From positions 1 to 64,000 of the forward strand of contig NZ_FOBC01000001.1 of NCBI RefSeq assembly GCF_900109725.1: DNA of 64,000 nucleotides, written 5' to 3'. This DNA comes from Halomonas daqiaonensis. GTDB lineage: Bacteria > Pseudomonadota > Gammaproteobacteria > Pseudomonadales > Halomonadaceae. The position numbers and the translations under genes were made by a program. The notes under the pieces were generated by a model. It saw nothing but the letters and a program-made list of their open reading frames with translations, was not told the DNA's origin and did not search any database. Of the stretch, positions 45,690 to 54,912 are shown in pieces. Position 1 is the stretch's first letter, and each line of letters starts with the position of its first letter.

Positions 45690-46883
45690 TCAACTACCGG
45701 AAAGTGTCAGCTGTTGCCCCGGTTGTAAAGCGTTGGGCCGCTCGATGCCGTTCCAGCGAGCCAGGTCGGCCGGGGTCACGGCATGACGGGATGCGATGGC
45801 CGAGAGACTGTCCCCGCGGCGGACCACATAGACGTCATCGCCGTCAGCAGTGGCCGTGCGACCGCTTGCGTCGCCGTTGAGCCGGGCCACCAGCCGCTCG
45901 GCACTGTCGGCAGGCACCAGCAGTCGCTTTACATGGCGGGGATCAGCATTGCTGCCCAGCAGGCCGGGATTGAGATCGGCCAGGGCCGCGTGGGAGACGC
46001 CCGCCAGGCGTGCTGTCTCGCCGAGGTCCATCGGCCGAGTCACCGGGACCTCGGCGACGGCCGGTGCGGCCTCGATGTTGGGCAGTTCGACGTCGTAGCG
46101 TTCCGGTTCAGCGACGATTGCCGAGATGGCGATCAATTTTGGGACGTAGGCCATGGTCTCCCGTGGCAGCTTTAGGTCCCAATAGCTACCCACCTGCCCG
46201 CGGGAGCGCGCGGCGCTGCGGGCATTGTTCACGGTACCGGCGCCGGCATTATAGGCCGCCAGGGAGAGCTCGATGTCACCCTCGTACCACTGCTCAGCCT
46301 GCATCTCGATGTAATCGAGGGCGGCATGGGTGGAGCGCGCGACATCCAGGCGGCCATCGTAGCCGCCACCGCGGCGCAGCCCCAGGGCATTACCGGTGCC
46401 GGGCATGAACTGCCAGAGACCGGCAGCCCCGCGGTGGCTGCGAGCAGTGGGATCGAAGGAGCTCTCGATGAAGGGAATCAGGGCGATCTCGCCAGGCAGA
46501 CCACGCTCCTCCACTCGCTCGGTAATCCAGGCGAGCCAGGGCCTGGCGCGCTCGGTGATCTCGGTGATGTTGTGAGGGCTCTGGCGGTAGTGGTCGATCC
46601 ACTGCTGGACTCGTGCCTGATCGACGTCGTCCTGCCAATGGAAGGCCTCGGCGAGGCGCGACCAGGCGTCCGTGGGTTTGGGTTCCAGCGCCAGGGCATC
46701 CCAGAACGTCTGGTTCGAGGGAAGCGCGGTGGGTTGGGCCGTGTGGCTGGTCGAATCGTCCGTGAAATCGCGCTGGTGCGTCGTTGAGGCCTGGCTGTTA
46801 CCAGTGGCGGCCATCAGCGAACCCATCAGCGCGAGACAGCTGGTTAACCCCAGGATCCGTCGACGTGTCGTGTGGTAAGTCAT
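45690..46883 (-). CDS. mltD: Membrane-bound lytic murein transglycosylase D-like, LysM
   Basis: This 397-residue protein has an N-terminal signal (about 1-33), an SLT domain with the catalytic Glu140 in IPFIESSFDPTARSHRGAAG followed by LWQFMPGTG, and a C-terminal LysM repeat (VYVVRRGDSLSAIASRHAVTPADLARWNGI). A degenerate LysM-like stretch precedes it. It cleaves peptidoglycan glycan strands. No clear lipobox Cys is seen at the signal end, so lipoprotein anchoring as in E. coli MltD is doubtful. It lies next to gloB as in E. coli. Confidence 0.88.
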   Translation of the reverse strand: MTYHTTRRRILGLTSCLALMGSLMAATGNSQASTTHQRDFTDDSTSHTAQPTALPSNQTFWDALALEPKPTDAWSRLAEAFHWQDDVDQARVQQWIDHYRQSPHNITEITERARPWLAWITERVEERGLPGEIALIPFIESSFDPTARSHRGAAGLWQFMPGTGNALGLRRGGGYDGRLDVARSTHAALDYIEMQAEQWYEGDIELSLAAYNAGAGTVNNARSAARSRGQVGSYWDLKLPRETMAYVPKLIAISAIVAEPERYDVELPNIEAAPAVAEVPVTRPMDLGETARLAGVSHAALADLNPGLLGSNADPRHVKRLLVPADSAERLVARLNGDASGRTATADGDDVYVVRRGDSLSAIASRHAVTPADLARWNGIERPNALQPGQQLTLSGS

Positions 46884-46956
46884 CGAGAGGTCTTCTCCTG
46901 GTCGTGCATAATCCTGCCGCCATGGGCAGGCATGGTGTCATTCGGCAATGGCGTGT

Positions 46957-47724
46957 TCAGAAGGTATCCTTCCACGCGCGTAGTGTGGTGAAGGTCGCAA
47001 GGTTGCCGTCGGTGTCGCCATGCGCCGCCGCGGCTCGGCGTACGCCGGCCGACTCGCAGCGCAGGAAGGGATTGATGCTTCGTTCGCGACCCAGGGTGGT
47101 GGGCAAGGTCGGACGGTCGAGCTCCCGAGCCCGCTGGCACTCTGCCTCGGCGGTCTCGACATCGGGATTGTCCGGGTCGGCGGCGCGGGCAAATGCCAGG
47201 TTGGCCAGGGTGTACTCGTGGGCGGCAAACACCAGGGTGTCCTCCGGCAGTGATTCGAGGCGCGACAGCGATTCATGCATCTGAGCCGGGGTGCCCTCGA
47301 AGAGCCGGCCGCAGCCACCGCTGAACAGCACGTCGCCGCTGAACAGCAGCGGTGGGATGCCGGCTGTGAAGAAGGCGATATGGTCCAGGGTATGGCCGGG
47401 CAGGGCGAATACCTCGAACAGCCTGCCCATCACTCGCACCTCGTCTCCTTCACTGACCCGCTCGTCGATGCCCTTGATCTCGGGATTGTCCGGGCCGATC
47501 ACCCGCGGTGAATAGCGCTTGATCAGCTCCGCCAGGCCACCGGTATGATCGTGATGGTGGTGGGTAATCAACACGGTGCTGAGCTCCAGCCCCTCGCGTT
47601 CCAGCCACTCGATCACCGGCGTTGCATCGCCGGGATCCACCACGCAGACTGCGTGGCTCGTATCCTGGCGCAGTAGCCAGATATAGTTGTCGCTTAAGGC
47701 GGGTATCGGTGTCACGCTCAACAT
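46957..47724 (-). CDS. gloB: Hydroxyacylglutathione hydrolase (glyoxalase II)
   Basis: This 255-residue metallo-beta-lactamase-fold enzyme hydrolyses S-lactoylglutathione in methylglyoxal detoxification. The metal motif THHHHDHTGG, the DPGDATPV strand, the LPGHTLDHIAFF His and the C-terminal NPFLRCES substrate loop are present. It is divergent from yafS, in the same arrangement as in E. coli. Confidence 0.92.
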   Translation of the reverse strand: MLSVTPIPALSDNYIWLLRQDTSHAVCVVDPGDATPVIEWLEREGLELSTVLITHHHHDHTGGLAELIKRYSPRVIGPDNPEIKGIDERVSEGDEVRVMGRLFEVFALPGHTLDHIAFFTAGIPPLLFSGDVLFSGGCGRLFEGTPAQMHESLSRLESLPEDTLVFAAHEYTLANLAFARAADPDNPDVETAEAECQRARELDRPTLPTTLGRERSINPFLRCESAGVRRAAAAHGDTDGNLATFTTLRAWKDTF

Positions 47725-47820
47725 GGGCTCGGGGTCCTTGACGGAGGCGTTGCCAGACGCTGCCGCGATTCGCTGCGATATGGTTTACAAAACCTGGCAC
47801 TGTGGAGGGAAAACGGCACT

Positions 47821-48594
47821 ATGTCAAATTCGCGGGATCCCCATGTCCTGGCGCAACTGGTCCGTGAGGGGCGGCGTTACTGGGCGTCGCCGGCGGGCCA
47901 GGCGCTATGGCGGTCCGAGCGCGCCTGTCTGGGGCCGGTCTGCGAACGCCTCATCGGGCAGCACAGCCTGGAACTGGGTATGGCGCCCATGCTCAGTGAC
48001 ATCTGTCCGATCCGCCATGCCCTGGGCTGGGCGCCGAGCTGCGAGATGGCCGACCATGAGTCGACCCTGGTGTGTCCGCCGGATGCCTTGCCCCTGCCCG
48101 ATGACAGCCTGAGCCTGGTGGTGGTCCATCACCTGCTGGAGGTGGTGCCTGACCCGCATCACATGTTGCAGGAAGCAGCGCGTGTCACCGCCGACAATGG
48201 GCGACTGATCATCTTCGGTTGGTGCCCGCTGAGCGCGGGGGGGATGTCGCGTGCCTGGCCGGGCAGGCGACGTCGCATGCCCTGGCGAGGCCAGTGGCGG
48301 ACCCCCGGTCGGCTTGGCGACTGGCTGGCGTTTGTCGATTTCGAGATCGAGCGGGTAGACTATTGCGGCTTTCATCTGCCCGGCAGCCTGCCGCGCAATA
48401 CCATGCTGGAGACCCTCGGGCGGCGCCATAACCTGCCGCTGGGTGACAGCTACATGATTCATGCCCACCGCCGGACGCAGCTCGCCCAGTCGCAGCGCTC
48501 GCGCTTCGAGCTAACACGCCCCTTGGCCGGGCCGGCGTTGGGCAGCGCCACGCGGGCCCGGCCACAATCGGAAAGGAACCGCAAGGGTGACTGA
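47821..48594 (+). CDS. yafS: SAM-dependent methyltransferase-like protein (YafS)
   Basis: This 257-residue protein has a class I methyltransferase C-terminal half: [34 protein letters not shown], then [10 protein letters not shown]. The usual Gly-rich SAM loop is reduced ([12 protein letters not shown]). The methyl acceptor is unknown. It overlaps rnhA by 8 nt. The order gloB/yafS/rnhA/dnaQ matches E. coli. Confidence 0.8.
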   Translation: MSNSRDPHVLAQLVREGRRYWASPAGQALWRSERACLGPVCERLIGQHSLELGMAPMLSDICPIRHALGWAPSCEMADHESTLVCPPDALPLPDDSLSLVVVHHLLEVVPDPHHMLQEAARVTADNGRLIIFGWCPLSAGGMSRAWPGRRRRMPWRGQWRTPGRLGDWLAFVDFEIERVDYCGFHLPGSLPRNTMLETLGRRHNLPLGDSYMIHAHRRTQLAQSQRSRFELTRPLAGPALGSATRARPQSERNRKGD

Positions 48595-49072
48595 CAGACA
48601 CCACGCCGAGCCCCCGCAGACCGAGCCTTCACAAACAGTGACGATCTATACCGACGGGGCCTGCCGCGGCAATCCCGGCCCTGGTGGGTGGGGGGCACTG
48701 CTGGTCAGTGGTCACCACGAGAAGGCGCTCAAGGGTTTCGAGGCGGTGACCACCAACAACCGCATGGAGCTGATGGCAGCGATCATGGCGCTGCGCGAGC
48801 TCAAGCGCCCTTGCCGCGTGGCACTTTGGACCGACTCCGAGTACCTGCGCAAGGGCATCACCGAGTGGATCCACAACTGGATCAAGCGTGGCTGGAAGAC
48901 CGCCTCACGACAGCCGGTCAAGAACGCCGAGCTGTGGCGCGAGCTCCACGAGGAGACCCATCGGCATGCGATCGAGTGGCACTGGGTCAAGGGACACAGT
49001 GGCCATCTCGGCAACGAACGGGCCGATGAGCTGGCCAACCAGGCCATCGACGAGCACCGTGCCCGCGCCTAA
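48587..49072 (+). CDS. rnhA: Ribonuclease HI
   Basis: This 161-residue enzyme degrades RNA in RNA-DNA hybrids. Catalytic residues are visible: Asp in [17 protein letters not shown], Glu in [10 protein letters not shown], Asp in LWTDSEYL, and Asp in [10 protein letters not shown]. The GTG at 48587 overlaps the yafS end; the first 12 residues precede the usual start of the fold, so a later start is possible but no better site is seen. Confidence 0.93.
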   Translation: MTDRHHAEPPQTEPSQTVTIYTDGACRGNPGPGGWGALLVSGHHEKALKGFEAVTTNNRMELMAAIMALRELKRPCRVALWTDSEYLRKGITEWIHNWIKRGWKTASRQPVKNAELWRELHEETHRHAIEWHWVKGHSGHLGNERADELANQAIDEHRARA

Positions 49073-49108
49073 CGCCACGCCTTTCCTGCGAGCCGACGAG
49101 AGACTGCC

Positions 49109-49870
49109 ATGCGCCAGATCATCCTGGATACCGAGACCACCGGCATCGATCCCCGTGACGGTCATCGCCTGATCGAGATCGGCGCGGTGGAGATGGTCAA
49201 CCGCCGCCTTAACGGCAACCGCTATCACCAGTATATCAATCCCCAGCGCGACATCGAGGCCGAGGCCGTGGGCGTACACGGCATCACTAACGAACGCGTG
49301 GCCGAGGAGCCGGTCTTCGCGGAGATCGCCGACGCCTTCTGGGCCTTCATCGAGGGGGCCGAGCTGGTGATCCATAACGCCCCCTTCGACGTGGGCTTCA
49401 TCGATCACGAGCTCGGCATGCTCAACGCCCGGCGCGGCGAGCCGCGGCTGGGTCCGGTGGCCGATTATTGCCGGATCCTCGATACCCTGACAATGGCGCG
49501 CGACAAGCATCCCGGCCAGCGCAACAGCCTGGATGCCCTGTGCAAGCGCTATGAGATCGACAACGGGCACCGTGTCCTGCACGGCGCCCTGCTCGATGCC
49601 GAGATCCTCGCCGACGTCTATCTGGCCATGACCGGGGGGCAGACCCTGCTCTCGCTGGATGCCTCGGCGACATCGGAAGGGCGCGTCGGTGAGACGCAGG
49701 GACTGGCCATTCGCCGGTTGTCCCTTTCGCCGGGGCAACTGCGGGTGATGCCGCCCGACGAGGCGGAGCTGGCGGCTCATCGGGCCACGTTGGAGCGCAT
49801 TCGAGACATGGCCGGTGAGTGTCGCTGGGATGCTTGCCCGGGTCTGCCTGGCGGCGAGACCCCGCCCTGA
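49109..49870 (+). CDS. dnaQ: DNA polymerase III epsilon subunit (proofreading exonuclease)
   Basis: This 253-residue DEDDh exonuclease has Exo I ILDTETTGID, Exo II HNAPFDVGFIDHEL and Exo III with His and Asp in HGALLDAEILADVY. It proofreads for DNA polymerase III. The C-terminal tail of about 60 residues would bind the alpha subunit. Its stop shares a base with the nudC start. Confidence 0.93.
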   Translation: MRQIILDTETTGIDPRDGHRLIEIGAVEMVNRRLNGNRYHQYINPQRDIEAEAVGVHGITNERVAEEPVFAEIADAFWAFIEGAELVIHNAPFDVGFIDHELGMLNARRGEPRLGPVADYCRILDTLTMARDKHPGQRNSLDALCKRYEIDNGHRVLHGALLDAEILADVYLAMTGGQTLLSLDASATSEGRVGETQGLAIRRLSLSPGQLRVMPPDEAELAAHRATLERIRDMAGECRWDACPGLPGGETPP

Positions 49871-50643
49871 TGCTGCGTCGGGAACTACCCAGCGAGGAGA
49901 CGGCAGGACGGGTCATTCGCCTTGCCAGGGGGCGCATCGCTCCCGGGGTTGACGAGGGGCCACTGCAAGCCTTCCAGTCCTGGCATAACCAGATGCAGCC
50001 GCTTTGCTGGTGGCATGAGGAACCGGTGGCGCTCTCGGTGGAGACACAGCCAGGCGATGACTGGCTCGACGCGAGGAGCTGGCTGACCCGCCTGCCGGAA
50101 TCCTGGTTCCCGCTGCTCTCCACGGCCCTGCAGGTGGCGGCCTGGCTCGACAATCATCGTTTCTGCGGTCGTTGCGGTGCCCCGGCGAGACGGCTCGATG
50201 CCGAATTCGCCATGCATTGCGGTCAGTGCGGGCATCGCAATTATCCTCGCATCTCGCCCTGCATCATCACTCTGGTCACCCATGGGGAATCGCTGCTGCT
50301 GGCCCGCAGTCCACGTTTTCCTCCTGGGCGTTACTCGACCCTGGCCGGTTTCATCGAGCCCGGTGAATCGGCAGAGGAGGCCGTGCGGCGTGAAATCTTC
50401 GAGGAAGTGGGGCTCAGCGTGGGGCGCGTCAGTTATTACAAGAGCCAGGCCTGGCCGTTTCCCCACTCGCTGATGCTGGGATTCTTCGCCGAGGCGGCCA
50501 GTCGGCGCATCCGCATCGACGGCGTCGAGATCGCCGACGCCGCCTGGTTCAGCCCGCGGCACCTGCCTCAGTTGCCGCCGCTCTATTCCATCTCCCGGGC
50601 GCTGATCGAGACCCACCTCAGGGAAGTCGGCCCTCGCGGATAG
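49870..50643 (+). CDS. nudC: NAD(+)/NADH diphosphatase and RNA deNADding enzyme NudC
   Basis: This 257-residue NUDIX enzyme cleaves NAD(H) and removes NAD caps from RNA. It has a four-Cys zinc ribbon (CGRCG and CGQCG), the Nudix box GFIEPGESAEEAVRREIFEEVGL and the NADH-specific SQAWPFPHS motif, where the usual SQPW has Ala. ATG 49870 overlaps the dnaQ stop (TGATG). The frame is open further upstream inside dnaQ, but the start chosen gives the family length. Confidence 0.9.
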   Translation: MLRRELPSEETAGRVIRLARGRIAPGVDEGPLQAFQSWHNQMQPLCWWHEEPVALSVETQPGDDWLDARSWLTRLPESWFPLLSTALQVAAWLDNHRFCGRCGAPARRLDAEFAMHCGQCGHRNYPRISPCIITLVTHGESLLLARSPRFPPGRYSTLAGFIEPGESAEEAVRREIFEEVGLSVGRVSYYKSQAWPFPHSLMLGFFAEAASRRIRIDGVEIADAAWFSPRHLPQLPPLYSISRALIETHLREVGPRG

Positions 50644-50663
50644 CGGTCCGCATCGGCCGAGGC

Positions 50664-50975
50664 TCAGTGGCCAGGGAAAAGGTGGCTCAACTGCGTCGCC
50701 AGCATGACATTGCCGGTGGCCTTGAGCTTGCCGGTCATGAACGCCGTCATGCCGTTGATCTCGCCGCTCATTACCCCCTTGAGGGTGTCGCTGCTCATGC
50801 TCAGGCTGACAGAGGGATCGTCGTGCTCGCCCTCGTGGACTTCCAGGGTGCCGTCGTCGACGACCAGGTAGTAGTCGCCGGCATCGTTGAAGTGGAACTG
50901 GAAGACTTCCTGCATGCCGCTGGCGGCTTCGGCGTCGAACCGGTCCTTTAGTTTGTCGATAGTGGCGTCTGACAT
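50664..50975 (-). CDS. SCP2 sterol-binding-domain protein
   Basis: This 103-residue single-domain protein of the SCP2 family binds lipids or fatty acyl groups. The segments FHFNDAGDYYLVVDDGTLEVHEGEHDDPSVSLSMSSDTL and MSGEINGMTAFMTGKLKATGNVMLATQLSHLF are textbook for the fold. The role in bacteria is not defined. It is convergent with nudC. Confidence 0.9.
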   Translation of the reverse strand: MSDATIDKLKDRFDAEAASGMQEVFQFHFNDAGDYYLVVDDGTLEVHEGEHDDPSVSLSMSSDTLKGVMSGEINGMTAFMTGKLKATGNVMLATQLSHLFPGH

Positions 50976-51107
50976 GGAGATCCTTGATCGCTTATGGGGG
51001 AGAGGGGTTTAGAGAGTATTTGAAACGACCGTTTGAATCAAGCGCTCTGTGTCGGCAGGAAGGCGCCGGGCAGGATGTCATGACAGCGAGACGAGAGGAG
51101 TAAGGCA

Positions 51108-52148
51108 GTGAGTGAGTGGCTGACGGAATTCGGAATGTTCGTGGCGCAGCTGTTGACCCTGGTGGTGATCGGCGTTCTGGCGGTGACGGTGATCCTGCGA
51201 GTCAGGGGCGAGACGGGAGAGCGAACCCGGCTGCGGCTCGATGAGCTCAACGGCACGCGCCGAAACCGCCGTCGGCGGATGCAGCTGGCGGCCAGCCAGC
51301 CGGGAGCACGCAAACGCCTGGCCAAGGCCTTCCGACGCGATGACAAGGAACATGACCGTCGCGGCCGCAAGGGGGAGGGCGAGGTCTTGTCGACGGTCTG
51401 GGTGCTCGATTTTCATGGTGACATCAAGGCCAGCGGTACCGGGCAGCTCGCCGAGGAGGTCTCGGCGGTACTGGCGGTGGCTGGCCGGGAAGACGAGGTG
51501 GTGATTCGGCTGGAATCGGCCGGCGGCCTCGTACATGGCTATGGTCTGGCGGCCGCCGAGTTGGATCGTCTGCGCGAGGCGGGTCTCTCCACCACGGTGT
51601 GTGTCGACAAGGTGGCCGCCAGCGGTGGCTACCTGATGGCTTGCGCGGCCGACCAGCTTCGAGCGGCACCCTTTGCAGTGATTGGCTCTATCGGCGTGGT
51701 GGCCCAGTTGCCCAATCTGCACCGACTGCTCAAGCGCCACGACGTCGACGTTGAGATGCTGACGGCAGGACGCTACAAGCGCACCCTCACGGTCTTCGGC
51801 GAGAATACCGAGGAGGGGCGCGAGAAGTTTCGTGAAGATCTCGAGACCACCCACGAGCTCTTCAAACGCCATGTGGCGGAGCGGCGCCCCGGCCTCGACA
51901 TCGAGGCGGTGGCCACCGGTGAGATCTGGTATGGCAGTGATGCAGTGTCGCGGGGTCTGGTGGATGCTCTGGGGACCAGCGAGGCCTACTTGGTCGAGCG
52001 CATGCAGCAGGCTCGGGTGATCAGCCTGAAGCTGGAGCACAAACAAAAGCTTGGTGACCGCCTAGGCATGGCGGTCTCGCGGGGTGTAGAGCATGGCGTC
52101 GAACGTGGGTTGGAGATGCTCGATGCCGGGCGCTGGCAGAAGCGCTGA
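51108..52148 (+). CDS. sohB: Inner-membrane serine protease SohB (S49 family)
   Basis: This 346-residue peptidase has an N-terminal membrane helix (FVAQLLTLVVIGVLAVTVIL), a basic linker and an S49 domain with Ser172 in ASGGYLMACAAD and Lys224 in GRYKRTLT as the catalytic dyad. GTG 51108 follows a GAGGAG site at 51094-51099. It should work in membrane or periplasmic protein quality control. Confidence 0.92.
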   Translation: MSEWLTEFGMFVAQLLTLVVIGVLAVTVILRVRGETGERTRLRLDELNGTRRNRRRRMQLAASQPGARKRLAKAFRRDDKEHDRRGRKGEGEVLSTVWVLDFHGDIKASGTGQLAEEVSAVLAVAGREDEVVIRLESAGGLVHGYGLAAAELDRLREAGLSTTVCVDKVAASGGYLMACAADQLRAAPFAVIGSIGVVAQLPNLHRLLKRHDVDVEMLTAGRYKRTLTVFGENTEEGREKFREDLETTHELFKRHVAERRPGLDIEAVATGEIWYGSDAVSRGLVDALGTSEAYLVERMQQARVISLKLEHKQKLGDRLGMAVSRGVEHGVERGLEMLDAGRWQKR

Positions 52149-52158
52149 TCAAGTCTGC

Positions 52159-52488
52159 TTACGATCTGCCTTCCAGTCCCAGGCTACCGAGGGCCTCGAT
52201 CAGGGTTCTCGCTCGCTTGCCATGCAGAGAATAGTAGATGGTCTGGGACTCGCGACGGGTGCTGACCAGATTCTCGCGGCGCAGGATCGCCAGATGCTGC
52301 GAAAGCGCCGACTGGCTGAGGGAGAGTCGTTGGTTGAGTTCGGTCACCGACAGCTCGCTGCCGTCGAGCAGGCAGAGTATCCGCAACCGGTTGTCGTTGG
52401 CCATCGCCTTGAGCAGGGCACTGGCCTCGTCGATGACCGCTGTGCCGCCTTCTAGGAGACGTGCTGCAGCACCGCTGGTATCGCCCAT
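52159..52488 (-). CDS. ArsR-family winged-helix regulator
   Basis: This 109-residue ArsR/SmtB-fold regulator has the recognition helix region SLSQSALSQHLAILRRENLVSTRRESQTIYYSL. The metal site Cys pair ELCVCDL of ArsR is replaced by ELSVTEL; a single Cys (RILCLLDG) remains, so it is not a classical arsenic sensor. The frame is open to 52518, but AGGAG (complement of 52496-52500) selects ATG 52488. It is divergent from prpE, with the 341-bp gap between them. Confidence 0.85.
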   Translation of the reverse strand: MGDTSGAAARLLEGGTAVIDEASALLKAMANDNRLRILCLLDGSELSVTELNQRLSLSQSALSQHLAILRRENLVSTRRESQTIYYSLHGKRARTLIEALGSLGLEGRS

Positions 52489-52829
52489 GATCTGTCTCCT
52501 GTCGGGCAGGTCCGACATCCGGTGGCCGGTTGCCTGCGCTGTTGAAGCCTTTCCATCCTGCTTTTCGCGGATTGCGTCTGTTGTTCGCTAACAGTTCGTC
52601 AACATTCTGATTCAGCTTATTCTCAATAATAGTTCAGCCTGGCAGCTGTCGCCGGGACAACGCTGGATCAAAGCCGCAAACCATGTTCAGCAATGATTTG
52701 TTGTCGACAATAGTGCCAAGGATACCTTGCACTTTTGTCGAATATTAGCCGATGGTATGAGGTTGTCGCCGTTAACTTGCTCTAGAGTGTCAACAATCAA
52801 CACTCCCCTCGATTGCCGACAGGATGCAA
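52489..52829. promoter_or_regulatory. Divergent control region between the ArsR-type gene and prpE
   Basis: No gene is visible in these 341 bases. The sequence is less GC-rich than the genes. It contains the perfect palindrome TTGTCGACAA (52701-52710), a second TTGTCGAATA half-site at 52735-52744, and TTATT-CTC-AATAA (52617-52629), an AT-rich dyad. The first resembles sites of GntR-type regulators and lies on the prpE side. The second lies on the ArsR side and could be its own operator. Confidence 0.5.
52701..52710. promoter_or_regulatory. TTGTCGACAA palindrome upstream of prpE
   Basis: This is a 10-bp perfect palindrome about 120 bases before the prpE start. Its TTGT-N2-ACAA form is shared by several FadR-group GntR regulators of organic acid metabolism. 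I infer a propionate-pathway regulator but cannot name it from sequence. A partial copy follows 34 bases downstream. Confidence 0.45.
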
Positions 52830-54740
52830 ATGAGCATGTACCAAGACGAGTTCCGCCGTTCGATTGATCACCCGGAGGCTTTCTGGGCCGAGCAGGCCAG
52901 ACGCATTCCCTGGTTCACGCCGCCCACGACCATTCTCGAGTATGACGAGGCGGACCATGCTCGCTGGTTCGTGGATGGCGAGCTCAATATCTGTCATGCC
53001 GCTCTGGATCATCATGTCGAGCAGGGGCGTGGCGATCAGCCGGCTATCTTCTGGGACTCGCCGGTTACCGACAGCAAGCGGACCCTCAGCTTCGCCGAGA
53101 TGCGTGATCAGGTGGCCCTTTTCGCCGGGGCCCTGCAGGGCCTGGGTGTAGAGAAGGGCGACCGGGTCGTGATCTACATGCCCATGGTGCCCGAGGCGCT
53201 GGTCGCCATGTATGCCTGTGCTCGACTGGGTGCCGTGCATTCGGTGGTGTTCGGCGGCTTCGCCCCCCATGAGCTGGCTGTGCGCATCGAGGATGCCGAG
53301 CCGAAGGTGGTTATCGCCGCATCCTGTGGCGTCGAGGTCGGCCGGGTGATTCCCTACAAGCCGATCATCGATGCGGCCATCGAGCAGAGTCGCTACAAGC
53401 CCGAGGCTTGCGTGGTATTCCAGCGCGACCAGCATCAGGCCGAGCTGGGGGCAATCGACCACGACTGGGCTGCCCTCGTCGAGAAGGCCGAGCCGGCGGA
53501 CTGCGTTCCGGTCAAGGGCAGTGATCCGCTGTATGTCCTCTATACCTCCGGGACCACCGGAAAGCCCAAGGGGGTCGTGCGGGATACCGGGGGCTATGCC
53601 GTGGCACTGAGCTATTCCATGGACACCATCTACGACGTCGAGCCTGGCGACGTCTTCTTCTCCGCCTCCGACGTGGGCTGGGTGGTAGGCCACTCCTACA
53701 TCGTCTATGCCCCCTTGCTGCGCGGCTGTACCACCGTGGTCTACGAGGGTAAGCCGGTGAAGACCCCCGATGCCGGTGCCTTCTGGAGGCTGATCAGCGA
53801 GTATCGGGTCAAGAGCTTCTTCACCGCGCCCACGGCCTTCCGCGCGATGAAGAAGGAAGACCCGGATGCCAAGCTGATGGCCCAGTACGACATCTCCTGT
53901 CTGAAGGCGTTGTTCCTGGCCGGCGAACGCCTGGATCCACCGACGTTCCATTGGCTGGATGACCTGATAGACGTGCCGGTGATCGACCACTGGTGGCAGA
54001 CCGAGACCGGCTGGCCGATTGCCGCGAACATGCAGGGCCTGGAGCCGATGCCCACCAAGGCGGGTAGCGCGACGGTGCCGGTGCCGGGTTTCAACGTACA
54101 GATCCTGGATCGCGAGGGTGAACAAGTCGGCCCCATGGAGCAGGGCAGCGTGGTGATCAAGCAGCCGTTGCCGCCTGGCTGTCTGACCGGTGTATGGGGT
54201 GACCCGAAGCGCTTCCACAGCGCCTACATGGCGGCCTTCCCCGGATACTACTTGACCGGTGACGGCGGTTACTTCGATGAGGACGGCTATCTGTTCATCA
54301 TGGGCCGCACCGATGATGTCATCAATATTGCCGGCCATCGCCTCTCCACCGGCGAGATGGAGGAGGTCGTCGGCGCACACTCCGCCGTGGCCGAATGTGC
54401 GGTGATCGGCATCCACGATGCCTTGAAGGGCCAGTTGCCGGTGGGGCTGGTAATCCCCAAGGACGGCTTCGAGGGCCGCGAGGTAGATCTAGAGCAGGAA
54501 TTGATCGACTTGGTACGCGACAAGATCGGGCCTATTGCCTGTTTTAAGCAGGTATTGGTGGTCGACCGCCTGCCCAAGACGCGTTCGGGCAAGATCCTGC
54601 GCAAGTTGCTGCGCAACATCGCCGACGGCAAGGAGTTCGGCATACCCTCGACCATCGACGACCCGGCGAGCCTGCAGGACGTGCACGAGGCCATGAAGGA
54701 GCGCTCGGTGGGTGCTGCCCATGACGCCCGTCAAGTCTGA
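52830..54740 (+). CDS. prpE: Propionyl-CoA synthetase (PrpE-like)
   Basis: This 636-residue acyl-CoA synthetase has the AMP-binding motif YTSGTTGKPKG, WWQTETGWP and the C-terminal lysine motif SGKILRKLLR. The segments SDVGWVVGHSYIVYAPLLRGCTTVVYEGKPV and GGYAVALSYSMD fit the PrpE/ACSS3 group rather than acetyl-CoA synthetase. It activates propionate, so it links to the branched-chain amino acid pathway that yields propionyl-CoA. ATG 52830 follows AGGA with 5-nt spacing; ATG 52824 is also possible. The methylcitrate genes are not in the window. Confidence 0.85.
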   Translation: MSMYQDEFRRSIDHPEAFWAEQARRIPWFTPPTTILEYDEADHARWFVDGELNICHAALDHHVEQGRGDQPAIFWDSPVTDSKRTLSFAEMRDQVALFAGALQGLGVEKGDRVVIYMPMVPEALVAMYACARLGAVHSVVFGGFAPHELAVRIEDAEPKVVIAASCGVEVGRVIPYKPIIDAAIEQSRYKPEACVVFQRDQHQAELGAIDHDWAALVEKAEPADCVPVKGSDPLYVLYTSGTTGKPKGVVRDTGGYAVALSYSMDTIYDVEPGDVFFSASDVGWVVGHSYIVYAPLLRGCTTVVYEGKPVKTPDAGAFWRLISEYRVKSFFTAPTAFRAMKKEDPDAKLMAQYDISCLKALFLAGERLDPPTFHWLDDLIDVPVIDHWWQTETGWPIAANMQGLEPMPTKAGSATVPVPGFNVQILDREGEQVGPMEQGSVVIKQPLPPGCLTGVWGDPKRFHSAYMAAFPGYYLTGDGGYFDEDGYLFIMGRTDDVINIAGHRLSTGEMEEVVGAHSAVAECAVIGIHDALKGQLPVGLVIPKDGFEGREVDLEQELIDLVRDKIGPIACFKQVLVVDRLPKTRSGKILRKLLRNIADGKEFGIPSTIDDPASLQDVHEAMKERSVGAAHDARQV

Positions 54741-54767
54741 CGTCAGCGGCATTTGAGCCTGTCCACC

Positions 54768-54797
54768 ACGCCGCCGCCCCACAAGGGGCGGCGGCGT
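54768..54797 (+). terminator. Strong hairpin after prpE, terminator candidate
   Basis: CGCCGCCGCCCC (54769-54780) pairs perfectly with GGGGCGGCGGCG (54785-54796) around ACAA, and A54768 can pair with T54797. The 13-bp GC-rich stem lies 28 bases after the prpE stop. No T-run follows, so it may act as a 3' stabiliser or a Rho-assisted stop. Confidence 0.5.
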
Positions 54798-54872
54798 CGC
54801 TTCCAGGGCAGCAGCCCCTCACTTCGAGCCTTGTCCGAACAGGGGGCCATGGCCAGCCGCCGGGCCAGGCCG

Positions 54873-54878
54873 TATAAT
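54873..54878 (+). promoter_or_regulatory. -10 box of the yhhQ promoter
   Basis: A perfect TATAAT stands at 54873-54878. No good -35 box is found at 17 bases (TGGCCA). A start near 54885 would give a leader of about 68 nt that contains the riboswitch. Confidence 0.5.
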
Positions 54879-54912
54879 GCGTCTCCTGTCCGCCCAGGGC
54901 GGCTCCCGTGCC

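Noticed and set aside
52797-54416. A 539-codon minus-strand frame opposite prpE
   Set aside because: His/Gly/Leu-rich shadow of the acyl-CoA synthetase frame with no motif of its own.
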